Shown here one piece after another: positions 16,222 to 23,980 of a stretch of 64,000 nucleotides of DNA. This stretch comes from Amycolatopsis thermophila (GTDB lineage: Bacteria > Actinomycetota > Actinomycetes > Mycobacteriales > Pseudonocardiaceae), in assembly GCF_030814215.1 (NCBI RefSeq), contig NZ_JAUSUT010000001.1, forward strand, positions 1,240,001 through 1,304,000, given 5' to 3'. Position numbers and translations under genes: made by a program. The notes beneath the pieces are model-generated. The model did no database searches. It worked only from the letters and a program-made list of their open reading frames with translations, and was not told the DNA's origin. Positions within the stretch are counted from its first letter, which is position 1; every line of letters starts with the position of its first letter.

Positions 16222-16623
16222 ATGAGCGCGATCGACGCCGTTCCGGTGCGCTGCGTAGGCGGCATCTTGCACGATCAAGAGGGCCGGTTGCTGCTCATCC
16301 AGCGCGCCCACGACCCCGGGCGCGGACTGTGGTCGATCCCCGGCGGACGCGTCGAACCCGGCGAAACGGACAGCGAGGCGCTGATCCGGGAGATGCGCGA
16401 GGAGACGGGGTTCGAGGTGCGGCCGGGCGTGCTGGCCGGGCACGTGGTCCGCGGCCGGTACGAGATCTACGACTACGTCTGCTCGGTGTCCGGCGGGTCC
16501 CTGCGGGCCGGCGACGACGCGGCCGACGCGCGCTGGGTCGACACGGCGGCCTTCACGGCGCTCGCCCTGACCGACGGGCTGGCCGACACGTTGCGCGGCT
16601 GGGAGCTGCTGCCCCGCTGCTGA
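16222..16623 (+). CDS. Nudix hydrolase
   Basis: The 133-residue protein has a perfect Nudix box at residues 42-64 (GRVEPGETD...REMREETGF), matching GX5EX7REUXEEXGU. The fold around it is short and complete, with no extra domain. Such enzymes hydrolyse nucleoside diphosphates linked to another group, such as oxidised nucleotides or ADP-sugars; the substrate is not predictable. It is monocistronic on the plus strand, divergent from the small membrane peptide gene, and is followed by a strong hairpin at 16776. Confidence 0.9.
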   Translation: MSAIDAVPVRCVGGILHDQEGRLLLIQRAHDPGRGLWSIPGGRVEPGETDSEALIREMREETGFEVRPGVLAGHVVRGRYEIYDYVCSVSGGSLRAGDDAADARWVDTAAFTALALTDGLADTLRGWELLPRC

Positions 16624-17073
16624 GGGCGCTTTCCCGGAGCGCCGGCGCCGCGGCCGGGCCGGCGAACACCCGCTCCCGCGTCGCCCAGCCGTGGATGCGC
16701 GACGGGTTCGCTGCCGGCGGTCACCCCGGCGGCTCCGGCCGGGTCTGCGGCTCCGCCTTGGCGCGCGACTGCGGTCCACTCCGCGCGACCGCACCCGCGC
16801 GGAGTGGGCGCGCGGCGTGGGCATCCGGTGGCCGCCCCGGCAGCGCGCGGCCCGGCTCAGCCCGGGACGCCCGCCGCGCCCGCGCTCCCGGCCCGCGTGG
16901 AAAGCCACTCCGGCCGGTGTAGCGCCCTCTGTCGCGCGACCGCGACCCAAGCCGCGCGATCACCCGCGCACAGCGGACACGTGGCACTGCCACTCGGCCA
17001 CTGCCCCAGCGCGGCCGGGATCTGCCAAGCGACCTGTCCGCTCGCGGCCGCTCGCGGCAGGGCGCGGCTCGGC
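16624..17073. other. 450-bp intergenic region
   Basis: The region between the convergent Nudix and acyl-CoA ligase genes is extremely G+C-rich. The only structure I can support is the 12-bp stem at 16776-16807. Its open frames have no recognisable protein character. Confidence 0.45.
16776..16807. terminator. 12-bp stem hairpin between convergent genes
   Basis: CCACTCCGCGCG (16776-16787) pairs perfectly with CGCGCGGAGTGG (16796-16807) around an 8-nt loop. There is no T-run, which is usual for high-G+C actinobacterial terminators. Its location between convergent genes supports a terminator role. Confidence 0.6.
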
Positions 17074-18666
17074 TCAGCCCTGGATCCGCGACTCGGCCCC
17101 GCCCCAGTCGCGTTCGCGCAGCTGGAACTTCTGGATCTTGCCCGTCGAGGTCTTGGGCAGCGCGTCGACGAACTCGATGTGGTCCGGCACCTTGAAGCGG
17201 GCGATCTGCGAGCGCACGTGTTCCCGCAGCTCGTCGGCCGTCACGGACGCTCCCGGCCGCAGCACGACGTACCCCTTCGGCCGCTCGCCCCACTTCTCGT
17301 CCGGCACGCCGACCACCGCGACCTCCGCGACGGCCTCGTGCGAGTCCAGGGCGGCCTCGACCTCGATGGTGGAGATGTTCTCGCCCCCGGAGACGATGAT
17401 GTCCTTCGCCCGGTCACGCAGCTGGATGTAGCCGTCCGGATGCCACACGCCCAGGTCACCGGAGTGGAACCACCCGCCGCGGAACGCCTTCGCCGTCGCC
17501 TCCTCGTCCGCGAAGTACCCGGACATCACGTTGTTCCCGCGCATCACGACCTCGCCCATCGTGACGCCGTCGCGCGGCACGTCCCGCATCTGCTCGTCCA
17601 CCACGCGGATCCCGTCGGTCACCAGCATCCCGACGCCCTGCCGCGCCAGGAGCCTGCTCCGCTCGGCGATGTCGAGCTTGACCCAGCCCTCCTGCGGCTC
17701 GCACACCGTGTACGGGCCGTAGGTCTCGGTCAGCCCGTACACGTGCACCAGCCGCGCACCGAGGTCCGTCATCCGCCGGATCACGGTCGGCGACGGCGGG
17801 GCCCCCGCGGTCGTCACCACGACTTCACGGGACAGCGGGTGCGCGCCCGGGTGCCCGGCGATCGTGTTCAGCACCGTCGGCGCGCCGTTGAGGTGCGTGA
17901 CGCCCTCGCTGTCCAGCAACCGCCAGATCTCCGCGGCGTCGACCGCCCGCAGGCACACGTGCGTGCCGCCGATCGCGGTGACCGCCCACGTCGTGCACCA
18001 GCCGTTGCAGTGGAACATCGGCAGCGTCCACAGGTACCGCGACTCCGGCGAATGGTCCGAATGGATGATCTCGGAGAGTGAATTCAGGTACACGCCACGA
18101 TGGTGGTACTGCACGCCCTTCGGCCGGCCCGTGGTCCCGGACGTGTAGTTGATCGAGATCGTGGACCGCTCGTCCGCGACGCTCCACGGCAGCGGCTCGT
18201 CGCTCCCCCGCGCCAGCAGCTCGTCGTAGCCGATCCCGCCGACCGACGGGTCCGGTGTGGCGCCGTCGGCGACCGTCACGATGTCCACGCCGGTCCCGGA
18301 CGGGACCGAGTTGTGCAGGGCGGCGTCCACCACCAGCACCTTCGCCCCGGAGTGCTCGAGGATGTAGCGGACCTCGGCCGGCGCCAGGCGCGTGTTGATC
18401 GCGACCAGCACCGCGCCGGCCAGCGGCACCGCGAAGTGCGCGACCAGCATCTCCGGGATGTTCGGCAACAGGTACGCGACGCGGTCGCCGGGCTCGACGC
18501 CGCTCGCCTGCAGCGCGCGGGCCACGCGCGTCGCCTCGGCGGCGAACTCGCGGTAGCTCACGCGGCGCTCGCCGTAGACGATCGCCTCCTTCGACGGGAA
18601 GACCTCGGCGGCGCGCTCGAGGAAGGCCAGCGGGGTGAGCGGGGTGAACCACGTGTCGTCAGCCAT
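17074..18666 (-). CDS. Acyl-CoA synthetase (AMP-forming, FadD-type)
   Basis: This 530-residue adenylating enzyme carries YTSGTTGRPKG (nucleotide loop), MFHCNGW, VYGLTETYG, FHSGDLGVWHPDGY, DRAKDIIVSGGENIS and the C-terminal catalytic-Lys motif PKTSTGKIQKF. The wording of these motifs is nearest to medium-chain or methylthiopropionate-type CoA ligases, so it activates a carboxylic acid to its CoA thioester. ATG 18666 is chosen because MADDTWFTPLTPLAFL is the usual family N-terminus. The DUF2332 and MaoC hydratase genes lie upstream on the same strand and may share the pathway. Confidence 0.9.
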   Translation of the reverse strand: MADDTWFTPLTPLAFLERAAEVFPSKEAIVYGERRVSYREFAAEATRVARALQASGVEPGDRVAYLLPNIPEMLVAHFAVPLAGAVLVAINTRLAPAEVRYILEHSGAKVLVVDAALHNSVPSGTGVDIVTVADGATPDPSVGGIGYDELLARGSDEPLPWSVADERSTISINYTSGTTGRPKGVQYHHRGVYLNSLSEIIHSDHSPESRYLWTLPMFHCNGWCTTWAVTAIGGTHVCLRAVDAAEIWRLLDSEGVTHLNGAPTVLNTIAGHPGAHPLSREVVVTTAGAPPSPTVIRRMTDLGARLVHVYGLTETYGPYTVCEPQEGWVKLDIAERSRLLARQGVGMLVTDGIRVVDEQMRDVPRDGVTMGEVVMRGNNVMSGYFADEEATAKAFRGGWFHSGDLGVWHPDGYIQLRDRAKDIIVSGGENISTIEVEAALDSHEAVAEVAVVGVPDEKWGERPKGYVVLRPGASVTADELREHVRSQIARFKVPDHIEFVDALPKTSTGKIQKFQLRERDWGGAESRIQG

Positions 18667-18705
18667 GGCCCCATCCTCACCGGAGTGGGCCACACCACAC
18701 AACAG

Positions 18706-19812
18706 CTACGCGGCCAGCCAGGTCATCCGGGCGCCGTAGCGCGTCGTGCGGGCCAGGGCGACCGCGTCCCAGCCGTCGGCGGTGCGCCGCGCCACGCCGA
18801 GCGTCGTCAGGCCGTCCCGGGCGAAGGCCAGCTCGTCGCGGCCGGGCAGCACGGCGGACAACCCGTGCTCGTACGTCTCGTCCATGACCCACCACAGTGG
18901 ACGTTCCTGACCCAGCGCCGCCAGCCGGGACACGAACGCGGCGCGGTGGTCCGCGTCGCCGATGTGCCCCACCGTCCGGCTGGTGAGCACCACCAGCGGC
19001 GCGTCGGCGGGCAGCCGGGACAGCGCTTCGTCGAGATCATCGACCGCGTCGCCCGTCACGATCTCCGGCGGCGCCTTGCGCTGCGCCAGCGCGGCCGCCC
19101 GCAGCAACCGCACCCGGTCCGGCTGGTCCGCCCACACACAGGCCTCCAGCCACGCCAGCTCGTCCTCATCGGACAGATCCAGCGGGTACGGGTCGAGCCC
19201 GGCCTTCGCCACCACCGTCAGCTTCTTCGGCAGCTTCGGCAGCACCGCACCGGGCGCCAGGTCCAGCGCGCAGTGCAGCCCTACCGCCGCCTTGGCCGGT
19301 CCGGCCACCAGCTGCTCGCCACCGTCGCACTGGTAGCGGTAGGCGAACTTGTCCATCCCGAGCAGCAGACCACCGGCCGTGCCGACCTCGAGCAGCGCGA
19401 TCTTGCCCCCGGCCTGCTTGGCCGCGAACGCGACACCGGGGTAGGCGGCCGCGGCCCGGCGCACCTCGTTGTTGGCCAGCGACCGCGTCGCGAGCATCCC
19501 GGCCGCCTCGTCGGCGTGCGCGAGCAGGAACTCGCGGAACAGCGGCCAGGTCTCGCCGTCGACGCCGTCGAACCCGCCCAGCGACGGGTAGTAGCGCGAC
19601 AGCGGGTGGATCGGGTCGGCCTGGATGAGCCGGTGCGCCACCGCGAGCAGCAGCGCCGGGCCGGCGCTCTCCGGCGCGGCGGCCAGCAGACCGGCCACCT
19701 CGTCGTCCTCCGCGGCCCGCGACGCGAGGTGCGCGTACAGCGGCGACTCGTCCGCCGCATCACCGGCGAACTCGCTGAGCCGCCGCCTGGCCTCGGCCAA
19801 CCCGATCGTCAC
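18706..19812 (-). CDS. DUF2332 family protein
   Basis: The 368-residue soluble protein matches the DUF2332 layout: ESPLYAHLASRAAEDDEV at the N-terminus, HPLSRYYPSLGG, ATRSLANNEVRRAA, LLEVGTAGGLLL and a C-terminal LARTTRYGARMTWL. The family has no proven activity. GTG 19812 starts it, 9 bp downstream of the MaoC gene stop. It is followed within 40 bp by the acyl-CoA ligase gene, so all three are probably one transcription unit. Confidence 0.85.
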   Translation of the reverse strand: MTIGLAEARRRLSEFAGDAADESPLYAHLASRAAEDDEVAGLLAAAPESAGPALLLAVAHRLIQADPIHPLSRYYPSLGGFDGVDGETWPLFREFLLAHADEAAGMLATRSLANNEVRRAAAAYPGVAFAAKQAGGKIALLEVGTAGGLLLGMDKFAYRYQCDGGEQLVAGPAKAAVGLHCALDLAPGAVLPKLPKKLTVVAKAGLDPYPLDLSDEDELAWLEACVWADQPDRVRLLRAAALAQRKAPPEIVTGDAVDDLDEALSRLPADAPLVVLTSRTVGHIGDADHRAAFVSRLAALGQERPLWWVMDETYEHGLSAVLPGRDELAFARDGLTTLGVARRTADGWDAVALARTTRYGARMTWLAA

Positions 19813-19821
19813 GCGCTCTCC

Positions 19822-20325
19822 TCACTCGTGCGGCGTGGGACGCCCCGGCTGCTCGCCCCCACGCGCTTCACCGTAGTTCTGCTTGGGTACCAGAACCTTG
19901 CGCCGGAAGGTGCACACGATCGTGCCGTCCTGCTTGTAGCCCCGGGTCTCCACGTACACGACACCACGGTCGTCCTTGGATTTCGACGGGGTTTTCTCCA
20001 GCACCTCGGTCTCACCGTAGATGGTGTCGCCGTGGAAGGTGGGCTTGACGTGCCGCAGCGACTCGATCTCCAGGTTGGCGATCGCCTTGCCCGACACGTC
20101 CGGCACCGACATGCCCAGCAGGAGCGAGTAGATGTAGTTGCCCACCACGACGTTCTCGCCGAAGTCGGTCGTCTCGCCCGCGTAGTGCGCGTCCAGGTGC
20201 AGCGGGTGGTGGTTCATGGTGAGCAGGCAGAACAGGTGGTCGTCGTACTCGGTCACCGTCTTGCCGGGCCAGTGCTTGTACACCGCGCCCACCTCGAACT
20301 CCTCGAAATACCGCCCGAACCGCAC
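19822..20325 (-). CDS. MaoC-family acyl-CoA dehydratase
   Basis: The 167-residue hot-dog protein begins VRFGRYFEEFEVGAVYKHWPGKTVTEYDDHLF, with the MaoC D/N-type hydratase region FCLLTMNHHPLHLD and FGENVVVGNYIYSL. It resembles enzymes that hydrate enoyl-type or mesaconyl-type CoA esters. GTG 20325 is chosen because GGGAGG lies 7 nt upstream and the family starts there. An upstream in-frame start would add ten unrelated residues. It is the first gene of the unit with DUF2332 and the ligase. Confidence 0.87.
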   Translation of the reverse strand: MRFGRYFEEFEVGAVYKHWPGKTVTEYDDHLFCLLTMNHHPLHLDAHYAGETTDFGENVVVGNYIYSLLLGMSVPDVSGKAIANLEIESLRHVKPTFHGDTIYGETEVLEKTPSKSKDDRGVVYVETRGYKQDGTIVCTFRRKVLVPKQNYGEARGGEQPGRPTPHE

Positions 20326-20370
20326 CGCTCGACCTCCCTGCGGGTAACGCCACACCGACCTGGAGCGACG

Positions 20371-20384
20371 TCAACTGATGTTGA
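20371..20384. promoter_or_regulatory. Palindrome between maoC-type and corA transcription units
   Basis: TCAAC-TGAT-GTTGA is an inverted repeat 46 bp upstream of the MaoC-type gene and 86 bp upstream of the corA leader start. It could be an operator for either divergent unit. No regulator gene lies beside it. Confidence 0.35.
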
Positions 20385-20469
20385 GGAGTACCCTCGACCA
20401 ATGGCGGCGGTGCGTCAACGCGACAGCCGCCACGTTGCCGGTCCGGCTGGAGGAGGTGAGGAACGCACG

Positions 20470-20547
20470 ATGAGTAGTGGCGATAGTCCGCTCCCTAGTA
20501 ATCCCAGCGTTTCCCTCCGAACGGCCGGGGCCCTTTCTCGCCGTTAG
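20470..20547 (+). CDS. Putative 25-residue leader peptide upstream of corA
   Basis: The frame from ATG 20470 to TAG 20547 encodes MSSGDSPLPSNPSVSLRTAG followed by ALSRR. It has a very strong ribosome site, GGAGGAGGTGAGG, 8 nt before the ATG. The sequence holds three Pro within six residues (7, 9 and 12) after an Asp. Four of its six Ser codons are AGT, a rare codon in such genomes, so slow translation is plausible. The left arm of a 12-bp inverted repeat begins inside the Pro12 codon. Leader peptides rich in Pro and acidic residues sense Mg2+ in enterobacterial mgtA and mgtC leaders. Transfer of that idea to this gene is inference. Confidence 0.5.
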   Translation: MSSGDSPLPSNPSVSLRTAGALSRR

Positions 20548-20572
20548 ACGGTATTTCCCCGGGAAACGCTGG
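20504..20572 (+). promoter_or_regulatory. Nested inverted repeats in the corA leader
   Basis: CCAGCGTTTCCC (20504-20515) and GGGAAACGCTGG (20561-20572) are perfect 12-bp complements. Inside them AACGGC (20520-20525) pairs with GCCGTT (20540-20545), a stem that reaches the leader's stop codon. A ribosome paused on the Pro codons would cover the left outer arm. The element therefore has the geometry of a translation-dependent RNA switch. Confidence 0.5.
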
Positions 20573-20576
20573 TGGT

Positions 20577-20604
20577 GCCGGGCGGACACCTGTGCCCGCC
20601 CGGC
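20577..20604 (+). terminator. G+C-rich hairpin before corA, possible attenuator
   Basis: GCCGGGCGG (20577-20585) pairs perfectly with CCGCCCGGC (20596-20604) around a 10-nt loop. It stands 35 nt before the corA start and follows directly on the right arm of the leader repeat. No T-run follows, so it may be an attenuator, a pause hairpin or a simple fold in the 5' leader. Confidence 0.45.
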
Positions 20605-20639
20605 GGTCGTGGTACGCACTGCGAAAGCCAGGAGATCCC

Positions 20640-21725
20640 ATGCCCGCGATTCCCTCCCTCGGTGGCCTGCGCGGCCGGGGCAACGGCCGGTCCAGCCGGG
20701 TCGCGCCCCCGGTGCCCGTGCCGGTCTCCGCCTACATCGTCGACTGCGCCGTGTACGTCGACGGTGCGCGGCTGCCCGGGCGCTGGACCCACGCTGAGGC
20801 CATCAAGGAGGTCCGGCGGCGGCGGGACGGGTTCGTCTGGATCGGCCTGCACGAGCCGGACGAGCGGCAGATCCAGGGCATCGCCGACGTCTACGGCCTG
20901 CACGAACTCGCCGTCGAGGACGCGGTGCAGGCGCACCAGCGGCCCAAGCTCGAGCGCTACGACGACACGCTGTTCATGGTGCTCAAGACGGTCCGCTACG
21001 TCGAGCACGAGTCGCCGACCACGGCCAACGAGATCGTCGAGACCGGCGAGCTGATGGCGTTCCTCGGGCTGGACTTCATCATCACCGTCCGGCACGGCGC
21101 GCACTCCGGCCTGGCCCGGCTGCGCCGCGACCTCGACGAGGACCCGGAACGGCTCACCAACGGCCCGGCCGCGGTGCTGCACGCCATCACCGACCTGATC
21201 GTCGACCAGTACCTCGACGTCACCTCCTCGATCGAGGAGGACATCGACGAGATGGAGACGCGCGTGTTCGCGCCCCGGTCGCCGGTCAGCGCGGAGCAGA
21301 TCTACCTCATGAAACGCGAGGTGCTGGAGCTGCGCCGCGCGGTGTTGCCGCTGGTCACGCCGGTGCGTCGGCTGGCGGAGGGCTTCACCCGGCTGGTGCC
21401 GGACGAGGTCCGGTCCTATTTCCGGGACGTCGACGACCACCTGACGACCGTGTCGGAGCGGGTGGGCAACTTCGACGAACTGCTGACCACGCTGGTCGAC
21501 GCGACGGTCGCGAAGATCACGCTGCAGCAGAACACCGACATGCGCAAGATCACCGCCTGGGCGGCGATGATCACGGTACCGACGATGATCGCCGGTATCG
21601 AGGGCATGAATTTCGACTTCATGCCGGAACTGCGGTGGCAGTTCGGTTATCCGGTGGTCCTGATCCTCATTCTCGGGATCTGCCTGCTTCTTTACCGAAT
21701 ATTCAGGAAGAACAACTGGCTCTAG
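20640..21725 (+). CDS. corA: CorA-type magnesium/cobalt channel
   Basis: The 361-residue protein has the CorA order: a soluble alpha/beta N-terminal domain, the long stalk helices (IEEDIDEMETRVF to DNxxTTVS-type region around 190-290), transmembrane helix 1 with the signature EGMNFDFMPEL (GMN at 322-324), helix 2 and a basic tail RIFRKNNWL. It mediates Mg2+ uptake across the cytoplasmic membrane as a pentamer. AGGAG lies 6 nt before ATG 20640. The leader peptide and hairpins upstream suggest post-initiation control. A 37-residue membrane peptide gene follows. Confidence 0.95.
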   Translation: MPAIPSLGGLRGRGNGRSSRVAPPVPVPVSAYIVDCAVYVDGARLPGRWTHAEAIKEVRRRRDGFVWIGLHEPDERQIQGIADVYGLHELAVEDAVQAHQRPKLERYDDTLFMVLKTVRYVEHESPTTANEIVETGELMAFLGLDFIITVRHGAHSGLARLRRDLDEDPERLTNGPAAVLHAITDLIVDQYLDVTSSIEEDIDEMETRVFAPRSPVSAEQIYLMKREVLELRRAVLPLVTPVRRLAEGFTRLVPDEVRSYFRDVDDHLTTVSERVGNFDELLTTLVDATVAKITLQQNTDMRKITAWAAMITVPTMIAGIEGMNFDFMPELRWQFGYPVVLILILGICLLLYRIFRKNNWL

Positions 21726-21760
21726 TCGATTCCTGAACTGTTCGACGAAAGGAGTTCCCC

Positions 21761-21874
21761 GTGACCAGACTGCTGACGAACCTCAAGTTCTGGGCCCTGG
21801 CCCTGGCCGTCGTGTGGATCGCGGTGGTGGCGGTGCTGGTGGCCGACCACCCCGAACTCGCGCAGGCGCACTGA
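21761..21874 (+). CDS. 37-residue single-helix membrane peptide downstream of corA
   Basis: The frame from GTG 21761 to TGA 21874 encodes VTRLLTNLKFWALALAVVWI and a further hydrophobic run ending in a short ADHPELAQAH tail. That is one transmembrane helix of about 20 residues. A strong AAAGGAG sits 7-8 nt upstream, and the gene follows corA by 35 bp. Proteins of this size often modulate a neighbouring transporter, so a CorA partner is possible. That is inference from position only. Confidence 0.65.
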   Translation: MTRLLTNLKFWALALAVVWIAVVAVLVADHPELAQAH

Positions 21875-21894
21875 CGAGTCCCTATCGTGGACCC

Positions 21895-22563
21895 ATGCGC
21901 GCGCTGGTGGTCGCCGACGAGGTCGACGAACGGTTGTGGGCCGGTCTCGGCCCCGGCTGCGACGTCGACCTCGTCCTGGCCGCCGGCGACCTGCCCTTCG
22001 ACTACCTGGAGTTCCTGACCGACGCGCTGGGCGGCAAGCCGTGCGTGTTCGTGCCGGGCAACCACGACCCGGACCTGTCCGGTTTCACCCGGCACGGCGG
22101 CCTGTTCATGCGGGCCGGCTTCCCCCAGGCCTGGCCTGGCCCGGCCGGTGGGATCAACGCCGACGGCCGGGTGGTGGACGTGTGCGGCCTGCGGATCGCC
22201 GGGCTGGGCGGATCGGTCCGCTACAACGAGGGCCCGAACCAGTGGACGCAGGCGCAGCAGGCCCGCCGGGCCCGGCGGCTGGTCCGGATCGCCGCGCGGC
22301 GGCACCGCCGGGACGGGCGCCGCGTGGACGTCCTGCTCACCCACGCCCCGCCGCGCGGCGTCGGCGACCGCGAGGACCCGGCGCACCGCGGGTTCGACTG
22401 CCTGCACCCGACGGTCGACCGCATGCGGCCGGACTGGTTGCTGCACGGCCACATCCACCCCTACGGCGAGCACCCGCGCGAGCACCGCATGGGCGCCACG
22501 CGCGTCCGCAACGTCGTCGGCAAGCACGTCCTCGAGTTCACCCCGCACGAGGTCCGCACGTGA
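21895..22563 (+). CDS. Metallophosphoesterase
   Basis: The 222-residue calcineurin-like phosphoesterase shows the metal-ligand series LAAGDLPFD, VPGNHDPD, LLTHAPPRG and LLHGHIHPYGEH. The first motif of the superfamily (DxH) is degenerate: the N-terminus reads LVVADEVDERL, so metal binding or substrate may differ. ATG 21895 is the first start that keeps this strand. The stop overlaps the ParB-like gene's GTG by 4 bp, so the two are coupled. Substrate unknown. Confidence 0.85.
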   Translation: MRALVVADEVDERLWAGLGPGCDVDLVLAAGDLPFDYLEFLTDALGGKPCVFVPGNHDPDLSGFTRHGGLFMRAGFPQAWPGPAGGINADGRVVDVCGLRIAGLGGSVRYNEGPNQWTQAQQARRARRLVRIAARRHRRDGRRVDVLLTHAPPRGVGDREDPAHRGFDCLHPTVDRMRPDWLLHGHIHPYGEHPREHRMGATRVRNVVGKHVLEFTPHEVRT

Positions 22564-23408
22564 ACGCGGCCCGCGACACCGGTTTCCCGCGCGCCGACGC
22601 CGAGCACGACTTCCTGCGCGCCCGGCGGCGGCAGGTGCTGTCCCGGCTGGCGAACTGGCTGCGCCGGGAACCCGACGACGTCAACATCATGCTGCCGTTC
22701 GACGAGGTCGTGGACGCGCTCGGCTACGTCAGCGAGCGGCGCATCGGGCTGCGGGTGATCCCGCTGAGCTCGATCGTCGGCAGTGTGGACCGGAGCCGGG
22801 ACTTCGACCGCCGGTTCCGGCCGACCTCGGGCCGGGTGCGGGAGCGCTGGGAGCGGCTCGCGCTGGCCGCCCGGCGCGGCGAGCACATCCCGCCGATCGA
22901 GGTGTACCGGGTCGGCGACCTGCACTTCGTGATCGACGGGCACCACCGGGTGTCCGTGGCCTACGCGCTGGGCCTGGAGACCATCGAGGCCGCGGTCACC
23001 GAGGTGCAGACCAAGCTCAACCCGAAGGGCATCCGCTACCGGGGCGACCTGATCGTCAAGGACTACCGGCGGCTGTTCCTGTCCCGCGTGCCGCTGAGCG
23101 GCGAGGCGCGGGCCGCGATCGTGGTGAGCGACCCGTGGGACTACGCGCACCTCGGCGAGCACGTCGAGGCGTGGGGGTTCCGGCTGATGCAGTCCGAGGG
23201 CGAGTTCCTCGACCGCGCCACGATCGCGCGGCGCTGGTACACCGAGGAGTACCAGCCGGTGGTGGAGATGCTGCGGCAGGCGGAGCTGATCGGCGACCGC
23301 ACCGAGGCCGAGGCCTACATGTGGGTCGCCGGTGAGCGCTACCGCCTGATCCGCCAGCACCGCTGGGACGACGAGGTCATCGAGGCGCTGCGGGCCCGCC
23401 GGCGCTGA
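22560..23408 (+). CDS. ParB-like nuclease-domain protein
   Basis: The 282-residue protein has a ParB/sulfiredoxin-type core IPPIEVYRVGDLHFVIDGHHRVSVAYALG at about 114-142. Upstream are LPFDEVVDALG and a short basic helix, downstream a helical region. There is no helix-turn-helix for parS binding and no ParA gene beside it, so it is not a chromosome partition protein. The ParB-CTP or phosphotransfer activity of the domain is possible but unproven. GTG 22560 overlaps the phosphoesterase stop (GTGA), so they probably act together. Confidence 0.8.
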   Translation: MNAARDTGFPRADAEHDFLRARRRQVLSRLANWLRREPDDVNIMLPFDEVVDALGYVSERRIGLRVIPLSSIVGSVDRSRDFDRRFRPTSGRVRERWERLALAARRGEHIPPIEVYRVGDLHFVIDGHHRVSVAYALGLETIEAAVTEVQTKLNPKGIRYRGDLIVKDYRRLFLSRVPLSGEARAAIVVSDPWDYAHLGEHVEAWGFRLMQSEGEFLDRATIARRWYTEEYQPVVEMLRQAELIGDRTEAEAYMWVAGERYRLIRQHRWDDEVIEALRARRR

Positions 23409-23470
23409 GACCGGGGGCCCCCGGCGGCTCACGCGTGGACGACGGGCAGGTCGGAGCCTTACAGACGGTC

Positions 23471-23980
23471 TCAGCGCCTCGGCAACAGCGCCTCGACCCG
23501 CTCCGCCAAGTCGTGTGCCAGCGGGCACGCTTCCGCATTGCGCTCCGGCTGGGACATGGCCATTTGCGCAAGCACACGGGCATGGTCGCTCACCTCGAAT
23601 GCGATCGTGCAACCGAGCGGGTTCTGTTCCTGCAATGCTTTGCGGCCGTTCACCCTGATGTCGATGGATTCGGGGTTGATTTGTTTGAATGCCGCTAATC
23701 CCTGCACCGGGTCAAGCGCGAGCCCGTCGCTACCGAGCCCGGGTTTTGTTGCCGTGCATTCATTGCGGCGGCTGATATTGTCGCCGGGATTGAAGCCTTG
23801 GCCGGCATTGAGTTGGTCCAGCACCCGGCAGGCAACCATTCCAGCGAACGGATCGCCGGCGTCCGCCGATGTGGGAGTTCCGCTCATCGCCGGGGCCGGC
23901 GTACCAGACACCGTGGACGTGCACCCAGTCGCGGCAATTGCCGCACAGACAAACGCGACCGCCGTCAGCCTTTTGCTCAC
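23471..23980 (-). CDS. DUF3558 lipoprotein
   Basis: The 169-residue protein has a signal peptide with a lipobox ending in AATGC (Cys20), then a Thr/Ser/Pro linker and a DUF3558-type domain with DPFAGMVACRVLDQL, GDNISRRNECTA and a C-terminal ERNAEACPLAHDLAERV. Such lipoproteins are very common in Pseudonocardiaceae and sit in the outer face of the membrane; function is unknown. The start GTG shares one base with the stop of the upstream gene (TAGTG). G+C is clearly lower than in neighbouring genes, a sign of acquisition. Confidence 0.82.
   Translation of the reverse strand: MSKRLTAVAFVCAAIAATGCTSTVSGTPAPAMSGTPTSADAGDPFAGMVACRVLDQLNAGQGFNPGDNISRRNECTATKPGLGSDGLALDPVQGLAAFKQINPESIDIRVNGRKALQEQNPLGCTIAFEVSDHARVLAQMAMSQPERNAEACPLAHDLAERVEALLPRR

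Noticed and set aside
16624-17073. Possible gene in the 450-bp gap
   Set aside because: Frames on both strands are Arg/Ala/Pro-rich with no conserved pattern, as expected for G+C-rich non-coding DNA.
20371-20384. TCAACTGATGTTGA as a riboswitch part
   Set aside because: It is a short DNA palindrome with no link to the corA leader fold and fits an operator at best.
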